From Rhizohabitans arisaemae (GTDB lineage: Bacteria; Actinomycetota; Actinomycetes; Streptosporangiales; Streptosporangiaceae): a stretch of DNA of 64,000 bases. Position numbers and translations under genes: made by a program. The stretch lies in contig NZ_BLRH01000055.1 of the NCBI RefSeq assembly GCF_025996515.1, forward strand, positions 1 through 64,000. Reading direction: 5' to 3'. Position 1 is the first letter of the stretch; the number at the start of each line of letters is the position of its first letter. Under the pieces are notes generated by a model. The model searched no databases and was not told where the DNA came from. It worked only from the letters and a program-made list of their open reading frames with translations. Shown here piece by piece: positions 55,375-63,751 of this stretch.

Positions 55375-55425
55375 TGATCATTGCGCTATCCACACCCCAG
55401 AGGGACCACACACCACAACGATCAC
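55375..55425. repeat. Palindromic repeat, copy D
   Basis: A 51-bp imperfect palindrome closely related to copies B and C at 8.7-8.9 kb: same ends TGATCATTGCGCT and CACAACGATCAC, with changes in the middle (CCACACCCCAGAGGGACC). It lies 14 bp beyond E4, so two repeat families meet in this intergenic stretch. Confidence 0.8.
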
Positions 55426-55546
55426 CCCGGCAGAGACCGTCCGGAGGACCTGCAGGGCGCCGCCGGGCCGGTGCCGGGGCTCTCCCGTACTCAGGTGCCC
55501 ATGTGGGTCTAGGCTTGGGAATAGTTCATGAGTAATGTTCGCGTTT

Positions 55547-56851
55547 ATGGTGGCTTTCCGTAATTGGGCGGGAAATCAGACTGGCTCCCCCAGTGAGGTC
55601 CGCACCCCCGCGAACACCGGGGACGTGGCGGACGCCGTACGGGACGCGGCCGCGTCCGGCCGCCGGATCAAGATGGTCGGGACCGGCCACTCGTTCACCG
55701 GGATCGCGCTCACCGACGGGATCATGCTCCGGCCGGACCGGCTCCGGCGGATCCGCGAGGTCGGCCCGGACCGGGTCACCGTCGAGGCCGGATGCCCGCT
55801 GAGCGACTTCAACGCCGAGCTGGAACGGCGGGGGCTCGCCCTCGCCAACATGGGCGACATCATGGTGCAGACCGTCTCCGGCGCCGTGCAGACCGGCACC
55901 CACGGCACCGGCCGGGACGCGGGCGGGCTCGCCGACCAGGTCCTCGCCCTGGAGCTCGTCCTCGCCGACGGCTCGGTCGTCACCTGCTCCGCCGACCGCG
56001 ACCCCGACCTCTTCGACGCCGCCCGGGTCGGCCTGGGCGCCCTCGGGATCGTCACCGCGATCACCTTTCGGGTGGAGCCGTCGTTCCTGCTCCACGCCGA
56101 CGAACGCCCGGCCACCCTCACCGCCCTGCTGCACGGGCTGGACACGCTCACCGAGGGCAACGAGCACTTCGAGTTCTACTGGTTCCCGCACACCGAGGGG
56201 TGCCAGGTCAAACGGAACAACCGGACCCCGGGCCCCGCCCGCCCGCTCGGCCCGCTGCGGGACCTGTTCAACGGTGAGTTTCTGCAGAACACCGTCTTCG
56301 GGGCGATCTGCGCCACCGGGGCGTGGATCCCGGCGACCGTCAAACCGTTCAACCGGGTGAGCGCCGCGGCGCTCGGGGTGAACGTGTACAGCGACGCCTC
56401 CTACAAGGTCTTCACCAGTTCCCGCAGGGTCCGCTTCCTCGAACAGGAGTACGCGATCCCCCGGGAACACCTCGCGGAGGCGCTCCACCGGATCCGGGAG
56501 ACCGTGGACTCCTCCCGCTGGCGCATCGGCTTCCCCGTCGAGGTCCGGGTCAGCCCGGCCGACGACGCCTGGCTCTCCACCGCGTACGGCCGGCGGACCG
56601 CCTACATCGCCGCCCACACCTTCCACCGGACCCCCAACCCGGAGTACTTCGCCGCGCTGGAGGAGATCCTGACGTGGTACGGCGGACGGCCGCACTGGGG
56701 CAAACTGCACACGCGCGACGCCGGGTACCTCAGGACCGTCTACCCCAGGTTCGACGACTTCCGCGCGCTCCGCGACCGGCTCGACCCGGGGCGGCTCTTC
56801 ACCAACGACTACCTCGACCGCATCCTGGGCACCGCCGCTTCCGGGCAGTAG
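55547..56851 (+). CDS. D-arabinono-1,4-lactone oxidase-like FAD-linked oxidoreductase
   Basis: About 434 residues of the VAO/aldonolactone oxidase family. The FAD-binding domain has VRTPANTGDVADAVRDAA, VGTGHSFTGIA (the His that can carry covalent FAD) and GAVQTGTHGTG. The C-terminal ALO domain contains WFPHTEGCQVKRNNRTP and HWGKLHTRDAGYLRTVYPRFDDF. It oxidises an aldonolactone or sugar alcohol with O2. The start is uncertain: ATG 55547 or GTG 55550 give the usual N-terminus (FRNWAGNQ); ATG 55535 is longer; none has a clear ribosome binding site. Confidence 0.9.
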   Translation: MVAFRNWAGNQTGSPSEVRTPANTGDVADAVRDAAASGRRIKMVGTGHSFTGIALTDGIMLRPDRLRRIREVGPDRVTVEAGCPLSDFNAELERRGLALANMGDIMVQTVSGAVQTGTHGTGRDAGGLADQVLALELVLADGSVVTCSADRDPDLFDAARVGLGALGIVTAITFRVEPSFLLHADERPATLTALLHGLDTLTEGNEHFEFYWFPHTEGCQVKRNNRTPGPARPLGPLRDLFNGEFLQNTVFGAICATGAWIPATVKPFNRVSAAALGVNVYSDASYKVFTSSRRVRFLEQEYAIPREHLAEALHRIRETVDSSRWRIGFPVEVRVSPADDAWLSTAYGRRTAYIAAHTFHRTPNPEYFAALEEILTWYGGRPHWGKLHTRDAGYLRTVYPRFDDFRALRDRLDPGRLFTNDYLDRILGTAASGQ

Positions 56852-56999
56852 CCACGGACGGCGCCCCGCACGCCATACAATGAGCCGCCGTGAGGTCACC
56901 GGCTCGGCGGCGAAGCCGTCCGAGGGGAATCCGTTCGGCGTCGCGAACCCGCTTCGGCACAGCACAACCCCTAGGACTTACGGGTGAAGACCTTTAAAG

Positions 57000-57015
57000 T
57001 GTGATCGGCGTCACA
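57000..57015. promoter_or_regulatory. Crp-type operator upstream of sepH
   Basis: TGTGATCGGCGTCACA is a perfect TGTGA-N6-TCACA dyad, the consensus for cAMP receptor proteins including actinomycete Crp and GlxR. It is 128 nt upstream of the sepH start and 149 nt beyond the stop of the lactone-oxidase-like gene. TTTAAAG just before it could be a -10 element, in which case binding would repress. Confidence 0.6.
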
Positions 57016-57142
57016 TCCCTCCCCGGGATTCGATGCAGGCGATGTTAGGACATGCCGGGTACGGTGCTGGAAGGCAACCGGAACACACGAGAGACTCAAG
57101 GGTCCGGGGGAAGAGTTAGAAGAGATCGACGAAGGGACTCGT

Positions 57143-58675
57143 ATGCAGGAGCTCCGTCTCGTCGCGGTGAGTGAGGACGGCTCGTATCTGGTGCTGGCGT
57201 CCGCCGGCCGCGGGACCCGTTTCACGCTCCCCGTCGACGATCGGCTCCGCGCTGCGATTCGCGGAAACTTCTCCCGTCTCGGCCAGTACGAGATCGAAGT
57301 GGAGAGTCCGTTGCGACCCAAGGAGATCCAGGCCCGTATCCGGGCCGGAGAGACCGCGGAGGAGATCGCCGCCACCGCGGGCATCCCGGTGGAGCGGGTC
57401 CGCTGGTTCGAAGGCCCCGTCCTCCAGGAACGCGAGTACATCGCCGTGCAGGCGCAGCGGATCTCCGTCCGGCTGCCCGGCGAGTCCGGCCCCGGGCCGA
57501 TCCTCGGCGACCTGGTCAGCGAACGGCTCACCCGGCGCGGCGTCCCGGCCGAGGAGATCGACTGGGATTCCTGCAAGCGCGACGACGGCATCTGGCGGGT
57601 GAAGCTCGGCTTCATCCTGGACGGCGTCACCCGGCACGCCGAATGGCTCTTCGACCCGCGGCGGCGCCACGTCAGCCCCGGCGACGAGGAGGCGCACCGG
57701 CTCTCCAGCGGCAACTACGAGGAGGAGATCGAGCGGGAGAACGCCACCGTCACCCCGTTCGTCCCCCGGCTCGCCGCCAAACTCCAGCCGCTCCCGCCCG
57801 TCATGATCGAGCGCGATCCGCCGCGGTCGACCCTGCAGCCGCGCAACTCGACGCACCTGCCGGGCTCACCCCCCGTCTACACCTTCGAGCCCAGCGCCAC
57901 GACGCCTCCGGTCGCCGCCCCGGCCGCAGGCCGTGTCTCGGCACCGGTCAACCCGTACGGAGACCCCGTCCCGGCTGAGCCGACCCGTCCGGACCAGCAT
58001 GTTTCGGACGAAGCCGTGTCGCAGCCGCCCGCCGAGCCCGATCCGGTGTCTCATAAGATCGTGTCCGCTCAGCCTGAGACCCAAAGGCCCACGTCGGAGC
58101 AGGTGCCGTCCGTGCAGACGACCGCCACCCCGCCCGCCGTGGACCCACCCGCGACCCGTGACGTCGTCCCCGCCGAACCGGCGGCGGCGACGCCGCAGAC
58201 CCGTGCGCCGGAGCCCGTCGAGCCCGCGGCCGCTCCCCCGGACCAGGCGAAGCCGGACCCACGGCCGACGTCACCCGCCGCCGCGGAGCCGACACCCGCC
58301 CGGGTCCGGCCCCCGGCTCCCCGGCTGGCCCCGAACCGCGGCCCCTCGGCGCAGCCGAAGGCCCCCGCGCCGAGCCCGGCCGCGGCCGCGCCGCGCCCGC
58401 AGGTGGCCGGTCCCAAGCCCACGCCGCCGCGCAAGCCGCCGGCCCCCGGCCTGATCCCGGCGCCCGCGGCCCGGACCCCGCTGCCCAAGCCGCCGGCGCC
58501 CGCGGCCCCCGAGACCGAGGCCCCGGCCCACACCGGCAAGACCCCCAAGCCGGTCCCCGGGGGCAAGCCGGCCGAGCCCGAGCCCACCCGGCCCGCCCGC
58601 AAGTCGGGACGGGGCCGGCGCGCCTCCGTGCCGAGCTGGGACGAGATCATGTTCGGCGCCCGCCGCTCGGACTAG
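57143..58675 (+). CDS. sepH: Cell division protein SepH (DUF3071)
   Basis: 510 residues. The N-terminal ~170 residues are the conserved DUF3071/SepH domain (MQELRLVAVSEDGSYLVLAS, SPLRPKEIQARIRAGETAEEIA with a helix-turn-helix-like motif, GPVLQEREYIAVQAQ). The rest is a long Pro/Ala-rich disordered region, ending in a short conserved basic/acidic motif (RASVPSWDEIMFGARR). In Streptomyces and Mycobacterium SepH binds FtsZ and stimulates Z-ring assembly. It is monocistronic, with AAGGGA ahead of the ATG and a Crp-type site upstream. Confidence 0.95.
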   Translation: MQELRLVAVSEDGSYLVLASAGRGTRFTLPVDDRLRAAIRGNFSRLGQYEIEVESPLRPKEIQARIRAGETAEEIAATAGIPVERVRWFEGPVLQEREYIAVQAQRISVRLPGESGPGPILGDLVSERLTRRGVPAEEIDWDSCKRDDGIWRVKLGFILDGVTRHAEWLFDPRRRHVSPGDEEAHRLSSGNYEEEIERENATVTPFVPRLAAKLQPLPPVMIERDPPRSTLQPRNSTHLPGSPPVYTFEPSATTPPVAAPAAGRVSAPVNPYGDPVPAEPTRPDQHVSDEAVSQPPAEPDPVSHKIVSAQPETQRPTSEQVPSVQTTATPPAVDPPATRDVVPAEPAAATPQTRAPEPVEPAAAPPDQAKPDPRPTSPAAAEPTPARVRPPAPRLAPNRGPSAQPKAPAPSPAAAAPRPQVAGPKPTPPRKPPAPGLIPAPAARTPLPKPPAPAAPETEAPAHTGKTPKPVPGGKPAEPEPTRPARKSGRGRRASVPSWDEIMFGARRSD

Positions 58676-59217
58676 GACTGCTCCGAGCCGGGTTCCCCCG
58701 CACGGGCGACGGCCTTCCCGCGGCCTTTGCCCCGGCGGGCCGGCGGGTCCGCCAGGTGCGCGGACCCCCAGGTGACGAAGGATTCCAGCGACCGTTCGGC
58801 CGCCTCGATCCGGGTACGGAGCGCGGTCCGGTCCTCGGCCTCCCGGATGGCGAGCGTCGTCTCCACGGCCTCGGAGGCCAGCCGGAGCACGGCGTCGTCA
58901 CCGGCGGCGATCAGCGCCACCCGGTAGAGGGCCTGGGTGGCCAAGGCCCGGGACCGGTACGACTCGGTCTTGGCCTCCAGGTAGCGGTCGCCGTCCCGGC
59001 CCTCCCACGTACGGTGCCAGCGGTCCAGCTGGGCGCGCCGGAAGTCGGTCACCGCCGAGGCGAACGCGCTGTAGGTCTCCATCCGCTCCTGGCGAAGCCG
59101 CTCGTCGCGGGTGAACCTCTCGGTGCGCACCGTGTTCAGGTGCTGGAAGTAATACGTGACCCCCGAGCCGAGCAGAGTCCCCACCACGGCGATGAACGCC
59201 GTCAACGCTCCGTCCAT
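58672..59217 (-). CDS. Membrane-anchored coiled-coil protein, unknown function
   Basis: 181 residues. One N-terminal membrane helix (LTAFIAVVGTLLGSGVTYYF) and a cytoplasmic, charged, helical part with likely coiled-coil segments (ERFTRDERLRQERMETYSAFASAVTDFRR). A basic C-terminal patch (RRGKGRGKAV) ends the protein. I do not recognise the family beyond a general similarity to small anchored helical proteins of actinomycetes. Its stop overlaps the sepH stop by 4 bp. ATG 59217 is the first start in frame with the membrane helix; no strong ribosome binding site. Confidence 0.7.
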   Translation of the reverse strand: MDGALTAFIAVVGTLLGSGVTYYFQHLNTVRTERFTRDERLRQERMETYSAFASAVTDFRRAQLDRWHRTWEGRDGDRYLEAKTESYRSRALATQALYRVALIAAGDDAVLRLASEAVETTLAIREAEDRTALRTRIEAAERSLESFVTWGSAHLADPPARRGKGRGKAVARAGEPGSEQS

Positions 59218-59260
59218 GGCGGCAATTCGACCACGGACCTCCGCCCCCGGAAAAGAGTGA

Positions 59261-61006
59261 TCAGGTATTCCGGCCGGGGTGCGGCTCGGCGAGGAACGGG
59301 GTGATCCACGCGGGCGTGACGGTCCGGGCGAACTCCGCGCCTTCGGCCGTACCGATGTCCTTCGCCGGGTAGCCGCCGCTCCCGGCTCCCACACCCGCGA
59401 TCACCGTGACCAGGCCCGCGCGACGCTGGAACCAGCTCTCCCGTACGGTCCATCCGACCACGGCACGCCGCTCCACCACCGCCTGCCTGCGGGTGAGGGA
59501 GCCCTCGCGGACCGAGAAGCGGCGCCCGTCGAAGGCGTGACCGAGCCAGCGGTACCGGTCCAGGCCCAGCGGGATCCCGGCCAGCGCGAGGACCAGCCCG
59601 GTCACGGCGACCGGGATCGAGGCCAGGGCCACGCCGGCCGCGGCGACCAGGGCCCACGGCGCGGTCGCCCGGAACAGGCGTCGTCTGCGCGCCGCGGGCG
59701 GATGCCGGGTCAACGGGGTGGTGAACGGCCCCACGACCCGCCCCGCCACCTCCCCCGCCGCCGCCCGCGGGGCGACCGGCAGCAGCTGGCCCCGGGTCGT
59801 GGAGTCACCCAGCCCGGCCACGATCGCCCAGAGCCGGGCGACCCCGGCCCGGCGCTCCAGCACGCTGTCGACCAGCTCGAACCCGCGGATCCTACGGCGT
59901 TCCAGGGTGACCGTCCGGCGGGTGAACAGACCTCGCTCGGCGACGAGGGAGGAACCCTGGACCCGCAGGGTGAAGCCCCAGTTGAAGATCGCGTACATGA
60001 TCGTGCCGAACAGCGGCATGGCGATCAGGATCAGCACCGCCGCCACGGCGACGAGCCAGGGGCGGTCCCCCATCCAGCCGAGGAACCGCCAGGCCGACCG
60101 CGGGTCCACCGCGTACTCGCCGCGCAGCTGCGAGACCAGGCCCGCCGCACTCGCCAGCAGCGCGAACGGGGTCAGCAGATAGGCTCCCGAGAGCGGTCCG
60201 AACAGCAGCCACCGCACCGGCGCACGAGTGATCACATCGCTCTCGCCGCCGGACGCCGCCGTGCGCGCCGGGCTCTGGCGCAGCAGCAGCGTGCGCACCC
60301 GCCGGGCCTCGGCGAGCGTCAGGCCGTCGAGTTCCCCTTCCTGCTCGCCGCCGCTCGCCCCGGTGTCGACGCGCAGGACCGCCAGGCCGAGCAGCCGATG
60401 CGGCAGCGACGCGCTGACGTCCACCCCGCGGACCCGTTCCAGCGGGATCGTCCGGACGGACCTGCTCACCAGGGATCGGGTGAGCTCCAGCCGGTCCCCG
60501 ACCACCTGGTAGGTGAAGGTGGCCCAGCGCACGGCGGAGTAGGCGACGGAGAACGCGAAGATCACCGCGGCCACGCCGTACGAGACCGGGGAGAAACCGC
60601 CGAAGAAGAAGACCCCGACCAGGGGGATGAACATGGAGGGGAGCATGCGTACCGGGTCCAGCAGGAGCACCAGCGGACTGAGCCGGTGCACCGGGAACCC
60701 GAAGGACGGCGGCTGCGAGCCGTACGGCGTCCCCGGCTCCTCCGCGTGGGGCGTCCCGCCCGATCCGGGGTACGGCCACGGCGGGCCGTTCGGCGGGACC
60801 TCCCCGTCCGAAGCGGCGTCCGGCGGCACGGCCGACGCTCCCGGCGCCTGCGGCGAAGACCCCGCGGAAACCGGCCGAGGGCCGTCGGCACCCCCCGCCG
60901 GCCAGGCGCCCGCCTCGGGGGGAGGGGCGACCGGCGGGACGGGGTCGTGCGGCGGCCGCGGAACGCCCTCCCCGGTGTCCCGCGGCTGCGCGACGGGGTC
61001 GCTCAT
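59261..61006 (-). CDS. Bacterial PH-domain membrane protein (YdbT-like)
   Basis: 581 residues. A ~115-residue Pro/Gly/Ala-rich cytoplasmic N-terminus is followed by three repeats of two membrane helices plus a bacterial PH-2 (DUF304) domain: TFTYQVVGDRLELTRSLVSRSVRTIPLERVRGVDV; FTLRVQGSSLVAERGLFTRRTVTLERRRIRGFEL; FSVREGSLTRRQAVVERRAVVGWTV. B. subtilis YdbS/YdbT proteins of this type have been linked to bacteriocin tolerance. ATG 61006 overlaps the stop of the smaller PH protein (ATGA), so the two probably form a complex. Confidence 0.9.
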   Translation of the reverse strand: MSDPVAQPRDTGEGVPRPPHDPVPPVAPPPEAGAWPAGGADGPRPVSAGSSPQAPGASAVPPDAASDGEVPPNGPPWPYPGSGGTPHAEEPGTPYGSQPPSFGFPVHRLSPLVLLLDPVRMLPSMFIPLVGVFFFGGFSPVSYGVAAVIFAFSVAYSAVRWATFTYQVVGDRLELTRSLVSRSVRTIPLERVRGVDVSASLPHRLLGLAVLRVDTGASGGEQEGELDGLTLAEARRVRTLLLRQSPARTAASGGESDVITRAPVRWLLFGPLSGAYLLTPFALLASAAGLVSQLRGEYAVDPRSAWRFLGWMGDRPWLVAVAAVLILIAMPLFGTIMYAIFNWGFTLRVQGSSLVAERGLFTRRTVTLERRRIRGFELVDSVLERRAGVARLWAIVAGLGDSTTRGQLLPVAPRAAAGEVAGRVVGPFTTPLTRHPPAARRRRLFRATAPWALVAAAGVALASIPVAVTGLVLALAGIPLGLDRYRWLGHAFDGRRFSVREGSLTRRQAVVERRAVVGWTVRESWFQRRAGLVTVIAGVGAGSGGYPAKDIGTAEGAEFARTVTPAWITPFLAEPHPGRNT

Positions 61007-61521
61007 GTTGCGTCGTCCCGCAGCTCGTGCGCCCGATGGGCCAGCTCCTCCGCGAGCCGGGCGGCGACGGCGTACTCCAGCCCTTTGATCGACGAGGAGC
61101 CCGCGTAGGACGCGGTCTTGATCTCCAAGGTGCCCAGCCCGAGCAGGCGTTCGAGCCAGCCCTGCTTCTTGTCCACCGTCTGGATGCGGCTGACCGGGAC
61201 GAAGACCCACTCCCGGTTGATCCAGCCGGATCGGGCGAACACCACGTCGTCCCGGAGCTCCCAGCGGTGCACCGCATACCGCCGGAACGGCTCCAGCACC
61301 ACGAAGGGGGCCAGGACCGCCCCCAGGGCGACGGGCAGCCAGCCCAGGTTGGCGGTGAGCCAGCCGGGTAGCCAGGAGACCTCGTCGCCGCCGAACCACG
61401 ACGCCACCAGGAGCGCCGCGCCCACCATGAGGACGTAGCCGAAGACGGCTTCGGCGAGCCACATGGCGATGGCCCGGCGGGACACCCGATGTGCCGGATC
61501 GCGGAAGGGTGCGGTCACCAC
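61003..61521 (-). CDS. Bacterial PH-domain membrane protein (YdbS-like)
   Basis: 172 residues: two membrane helices (residues ~18-45 and ~60-78) and one PH-2 (DUF304) domain, with WELRDDVVFARSGWINREWVFVPVSRIQTVDKKQGWLERLLGLGTLEIKT. It is the small partner of the YdbS/YdbT pair and the first gene of the operon. The start is the longest in frame (61521). Confidence 0.9.
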   Translation of the reverse strand: MVTAPFRDPAHRVSRRAIAMWLAEAVFGYVLMVGAALLVASWFGGDEVSWLPGWLTANLGWLPVALGAVLAPFVVLEPFRRYAVHRWELRDDVVFARSGWINREWVFVPVSRIQTVDKKQGWLERLLGLGTLEIKTASYAGSSSIKGLEYAVAARLAEELAHRAHELRDDAT

Positions 61522-61979
61522 TCCAGATTAGGCGCTGCCCCCGTTGCCTGAAACGTCCGCCCCGACCCGGCCGCGCCGCCCCCAAGCCGCTTCCGGACGC
61601 CGTCACCGCAGGTGGGGGGCATGTTGACCGGCCCCGGCCCGGGCTCACGCCGCCCTGGCGCCGTACCACCAAACAAAACCCAGACCAACGGGTGATCCCG
61701 CCCCCTCGACGGCCGAGCTCCTTGATCTGGGCGGGGTACGGCGCCGGCGTGCTCCCGCGGGCGCGCCAAGCGCCCGGCGGGTCTGACCGGTACCGCCGGA
61801 GACGGTGGGACGGCGCACTGACAGATCCGTCGCCCCAAGCTCAGCCGGACCCGGAAATCCGGCTGTGACCTGGGCGAACCTTGGCCACCTGGATGTCCGT
61901 CACCCCTATCAGCGGGATATCAGGGAATTGTCAGAGCCTTCCGGCAGGGTGGACCCATACGCTGGAAGGAAACATGCCG
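61522..61979. other. Divergent intergenic region, no gene recognised
   Basis: 458 bases between the YdbS-like start and the DrrA start, which point away from each other, so promoters for both should lie here. I found no convincing -35/-10 pair; TTGTCA at about 61929-61934 has no good -10. The short imperfect dyad CCCTATCA-GCGGG-ATATCAGGG near 61904-61925, 54-75 nt before the DrrA start, could be an operator. Short frames across the region lack domains. Confidence 0.4.
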
Positions 61980-62945
61980 ATGCGATACGCGATCGAGGCA
62001 CACGGCCTCGTCAAGCGATACGGGAAGACGACCGCCCTGGACGGCGTGGACCTCACGGTCCCCGAGGGCAGGCTCCTCGGGGTGCTCGGCCCCAACGGGG
62101 CGGGCAAGACCACCGCCGTCCGCATCCTGGCCACCCTGCTCCGGCCCGACGGGGGCACGGCCACGGTGGGCGGGTACGACGTGGTGCGCCAGGCCCACCG
62201 GGCCCGGCACATGATCGGCCTCACCGGGCAGTACGCCGGGGTGGACGAGTCCCTCACCGGGACCGAGAACATCATCCTCATCGCCCGGCTGCTCGGCATG
62301 TCCCGGGCCGACTCCCGGGCGCGCGCCAAGGAGCTGCTGGAGCGATTCGCCCTCACCGACGCGGGTGGCCGCGCCGCCAGAACCTACTCCGGGGGAATGC
62401 GGCGGCGGCTGGACCTGGCGACCAGCCTGGTCGGCCGCCCCCGGGTGCTCTTCCTGGACGAGCCGACCACCGGGCTCGACCCGCGGAGCCGTACCGATCT
62501 GTGGGACGTGGTGCGCGCCCTCGTCGCCGACGGCGTCACCGTGCTGCTCACCACGCAGTACCTGGAGGAGGCCGACCAGCTCGCCGACGACATCGTGGTG
62601 TTCGACCACGGGCGCGTCATCGCGAGCGGCACCTCCGACGAGCTGAAGGCGCGGACGGGAAACCTGGTGCTGGAGGTCCGGCCCCAGCGCGAGGAACACC
62701 TGGACCTGGTGATCCAGGTCGTCGGCGACATCGCGGGGGTGACCCCGGTCCTGGAGGGCGGCCAGGTGGTCACCGGGGTCACCGACCCCGCCGTGGCGCC
62801 CGCCGTGGTGCGCCGGCTCGACGACCTCGGTGTGGTGGCCGCCGAGATGTCCCTGCGGAAGTCGACTCTGGACGAGGTCTTCCTCTCCCTCACCGGACAC
62901 CGCACCGAGGAGAACCCCACCGCCAAGGAAGGTGCCCTGGTATGA
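61980..62945 (+). CDS. DrrA-type ABC exporter ATPase
   Basis: 321 residues. Walker A GPNGAGKTT, signature YSGGMRRRLDLATSL, Walker B VLFLDEPTTGLD, H-loop region LTTQYLEEADQLAD, and a C-terminal DrrA-associated domain (residues ~230-310). The family drives export of daunorubicin-like drugs and other lipophilic compounds, or lipids. ATG 61980 is 9 nt after GGAAGGA; ATG 61974 is an alternative two codons upstream but only 3 nt from it. It is translationally coupled to the permease. Confidence 0.93.
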   Translation: MRYAIEAHGLVKRYGKTTALDGVDLTVPEGRLLGVLGPNGAGKTTAVRILATLLRPDGGTATVGGYDVVRQAHRARHMIGLTGQYAGVDESLTGTENIILIARLLGMSRADSRARAKELLERFALTDAGGRAARTYSGGMRRRLDLATSLVGRPRVLFLDEPTTGLDPRSRTDLWDVVRALVADGVTVLLTTQYLEEADQLADDIVVFDHGRVIASGTSDELKARTGNLVLEVRPQREEHLDLVIQVVGDIAGVTPVLEGGQVVTGVTDPAVAPAVVRRLDDLGVVAAEMSLRKSTLDEVFLSLTGHRTEENPTAKEGALV

Positions 62946-63751
62946 CCGCGATCACCAGCCCCCGGGTCAAGGCGCCCTCCGTACGGGTCGGCCCGCTGAG
63001 CACCCTGCGCCAGACCATGACCCTCGCGTGGCGGAGCCTGGTGCAGATCAAGCACAACCCGATGGAGCTGCTCGAACTGAGCCTGCAGCCCATCATGTTC
63101 GTCCTGCTCTTCGTCTTCGTGTTCGGCGGGGCGATCGCCGGATCGACGGAGAACTACATCCAGTTCGCGCTCCCCGGCATCATCGTGCAGAACGCCGTCT
63201 TCGCCACCCTCACCACGGCGATCGGCCTCAACACCGACATCGCCAAAGGGGTGTTCGACCGGCTGCGCAGCCTGCCGATCGCCCGTACCGCACCGCTGGC
63301 GGGCCGGGTCATCGCCGACCTGACCAAGCAGGTCTGGTCCATCGCGATCGTGCTCGGACTCGGCATGCTGCTCGGCTTCCGGTTGAACAACGGACCGGCC
63401 GGGGTGCTCGGCGCGACCGCGCTCCTGCTCGTGGTGGCGCTCGCCGTCTCCTGGGTGTCCGTTCTCATCGGGGTGATCGCCAGTGAGCCGGAGAAGGTGC
63501 AGATCTTCGCCTTCGTCCTGCTCATGCCGCTCACCTTCACCAGCAACGTCTTCGTCCCCAGCGCGACCATGCCGGGCGCCCTCCGCGCCTGGGCGGAGAT
63601 CAACCCGGTGTCCGTGCTCGCCGACGCCGTCCGGGGCCTGCTCAGCGGGGGGCCCGTCGCCACCCCGATCCTGCAGTCGCTGCTCTGGGCCGCCGCCATC
63701 ACCGTGGTGTTCGCCCCGCTGGCGATCCGCGCGCTGCGCCGTAAGACCTGA
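62942..63751 (+). CDS. DrrB-type ABC exporter permease (ABC-2)
   Basis: 269 residues with six membrane helices (MFVLLFVFVFGGAIAG to IRALRRKT) and the DrrB/ABC-2 features GIIVQNAVFATLTTAIGLNTDIAKGVFDRLRSLPIAR and FTSNVFVPSATMPGALRAWAEINPVSVLADAVRGL. It pairs with the DrrA-type ATPase, whose stop overlaps its ATG (ATGA). The substrate is unknown; there is no antibiotic biosynthesis gene in the window. Confidence 0.93.
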   Translation: MTAITSPRVKAPSVRVGPLSTLRQTMTLAWRSLVQIKHNPMELLELSLQPIMFVLLFVFVFGGAIAGSTENYIQFALPGIIVQNAVFATLTTAIGLNTDIAKGVFDRLRSLPIARTAPLAGRVIADLTKQVWSIAIVLGLGMLLGFRLNNGPAGVLGATALLLVVALAVSWVSVLIGVIASEPEKVQIFAFVLLMPLTFTSNVFVPSATMPGALRAWAEINPVSVLADAVRGLLSGGPVATPILQSLLWAAAITVVFAPLAIRALRRKT

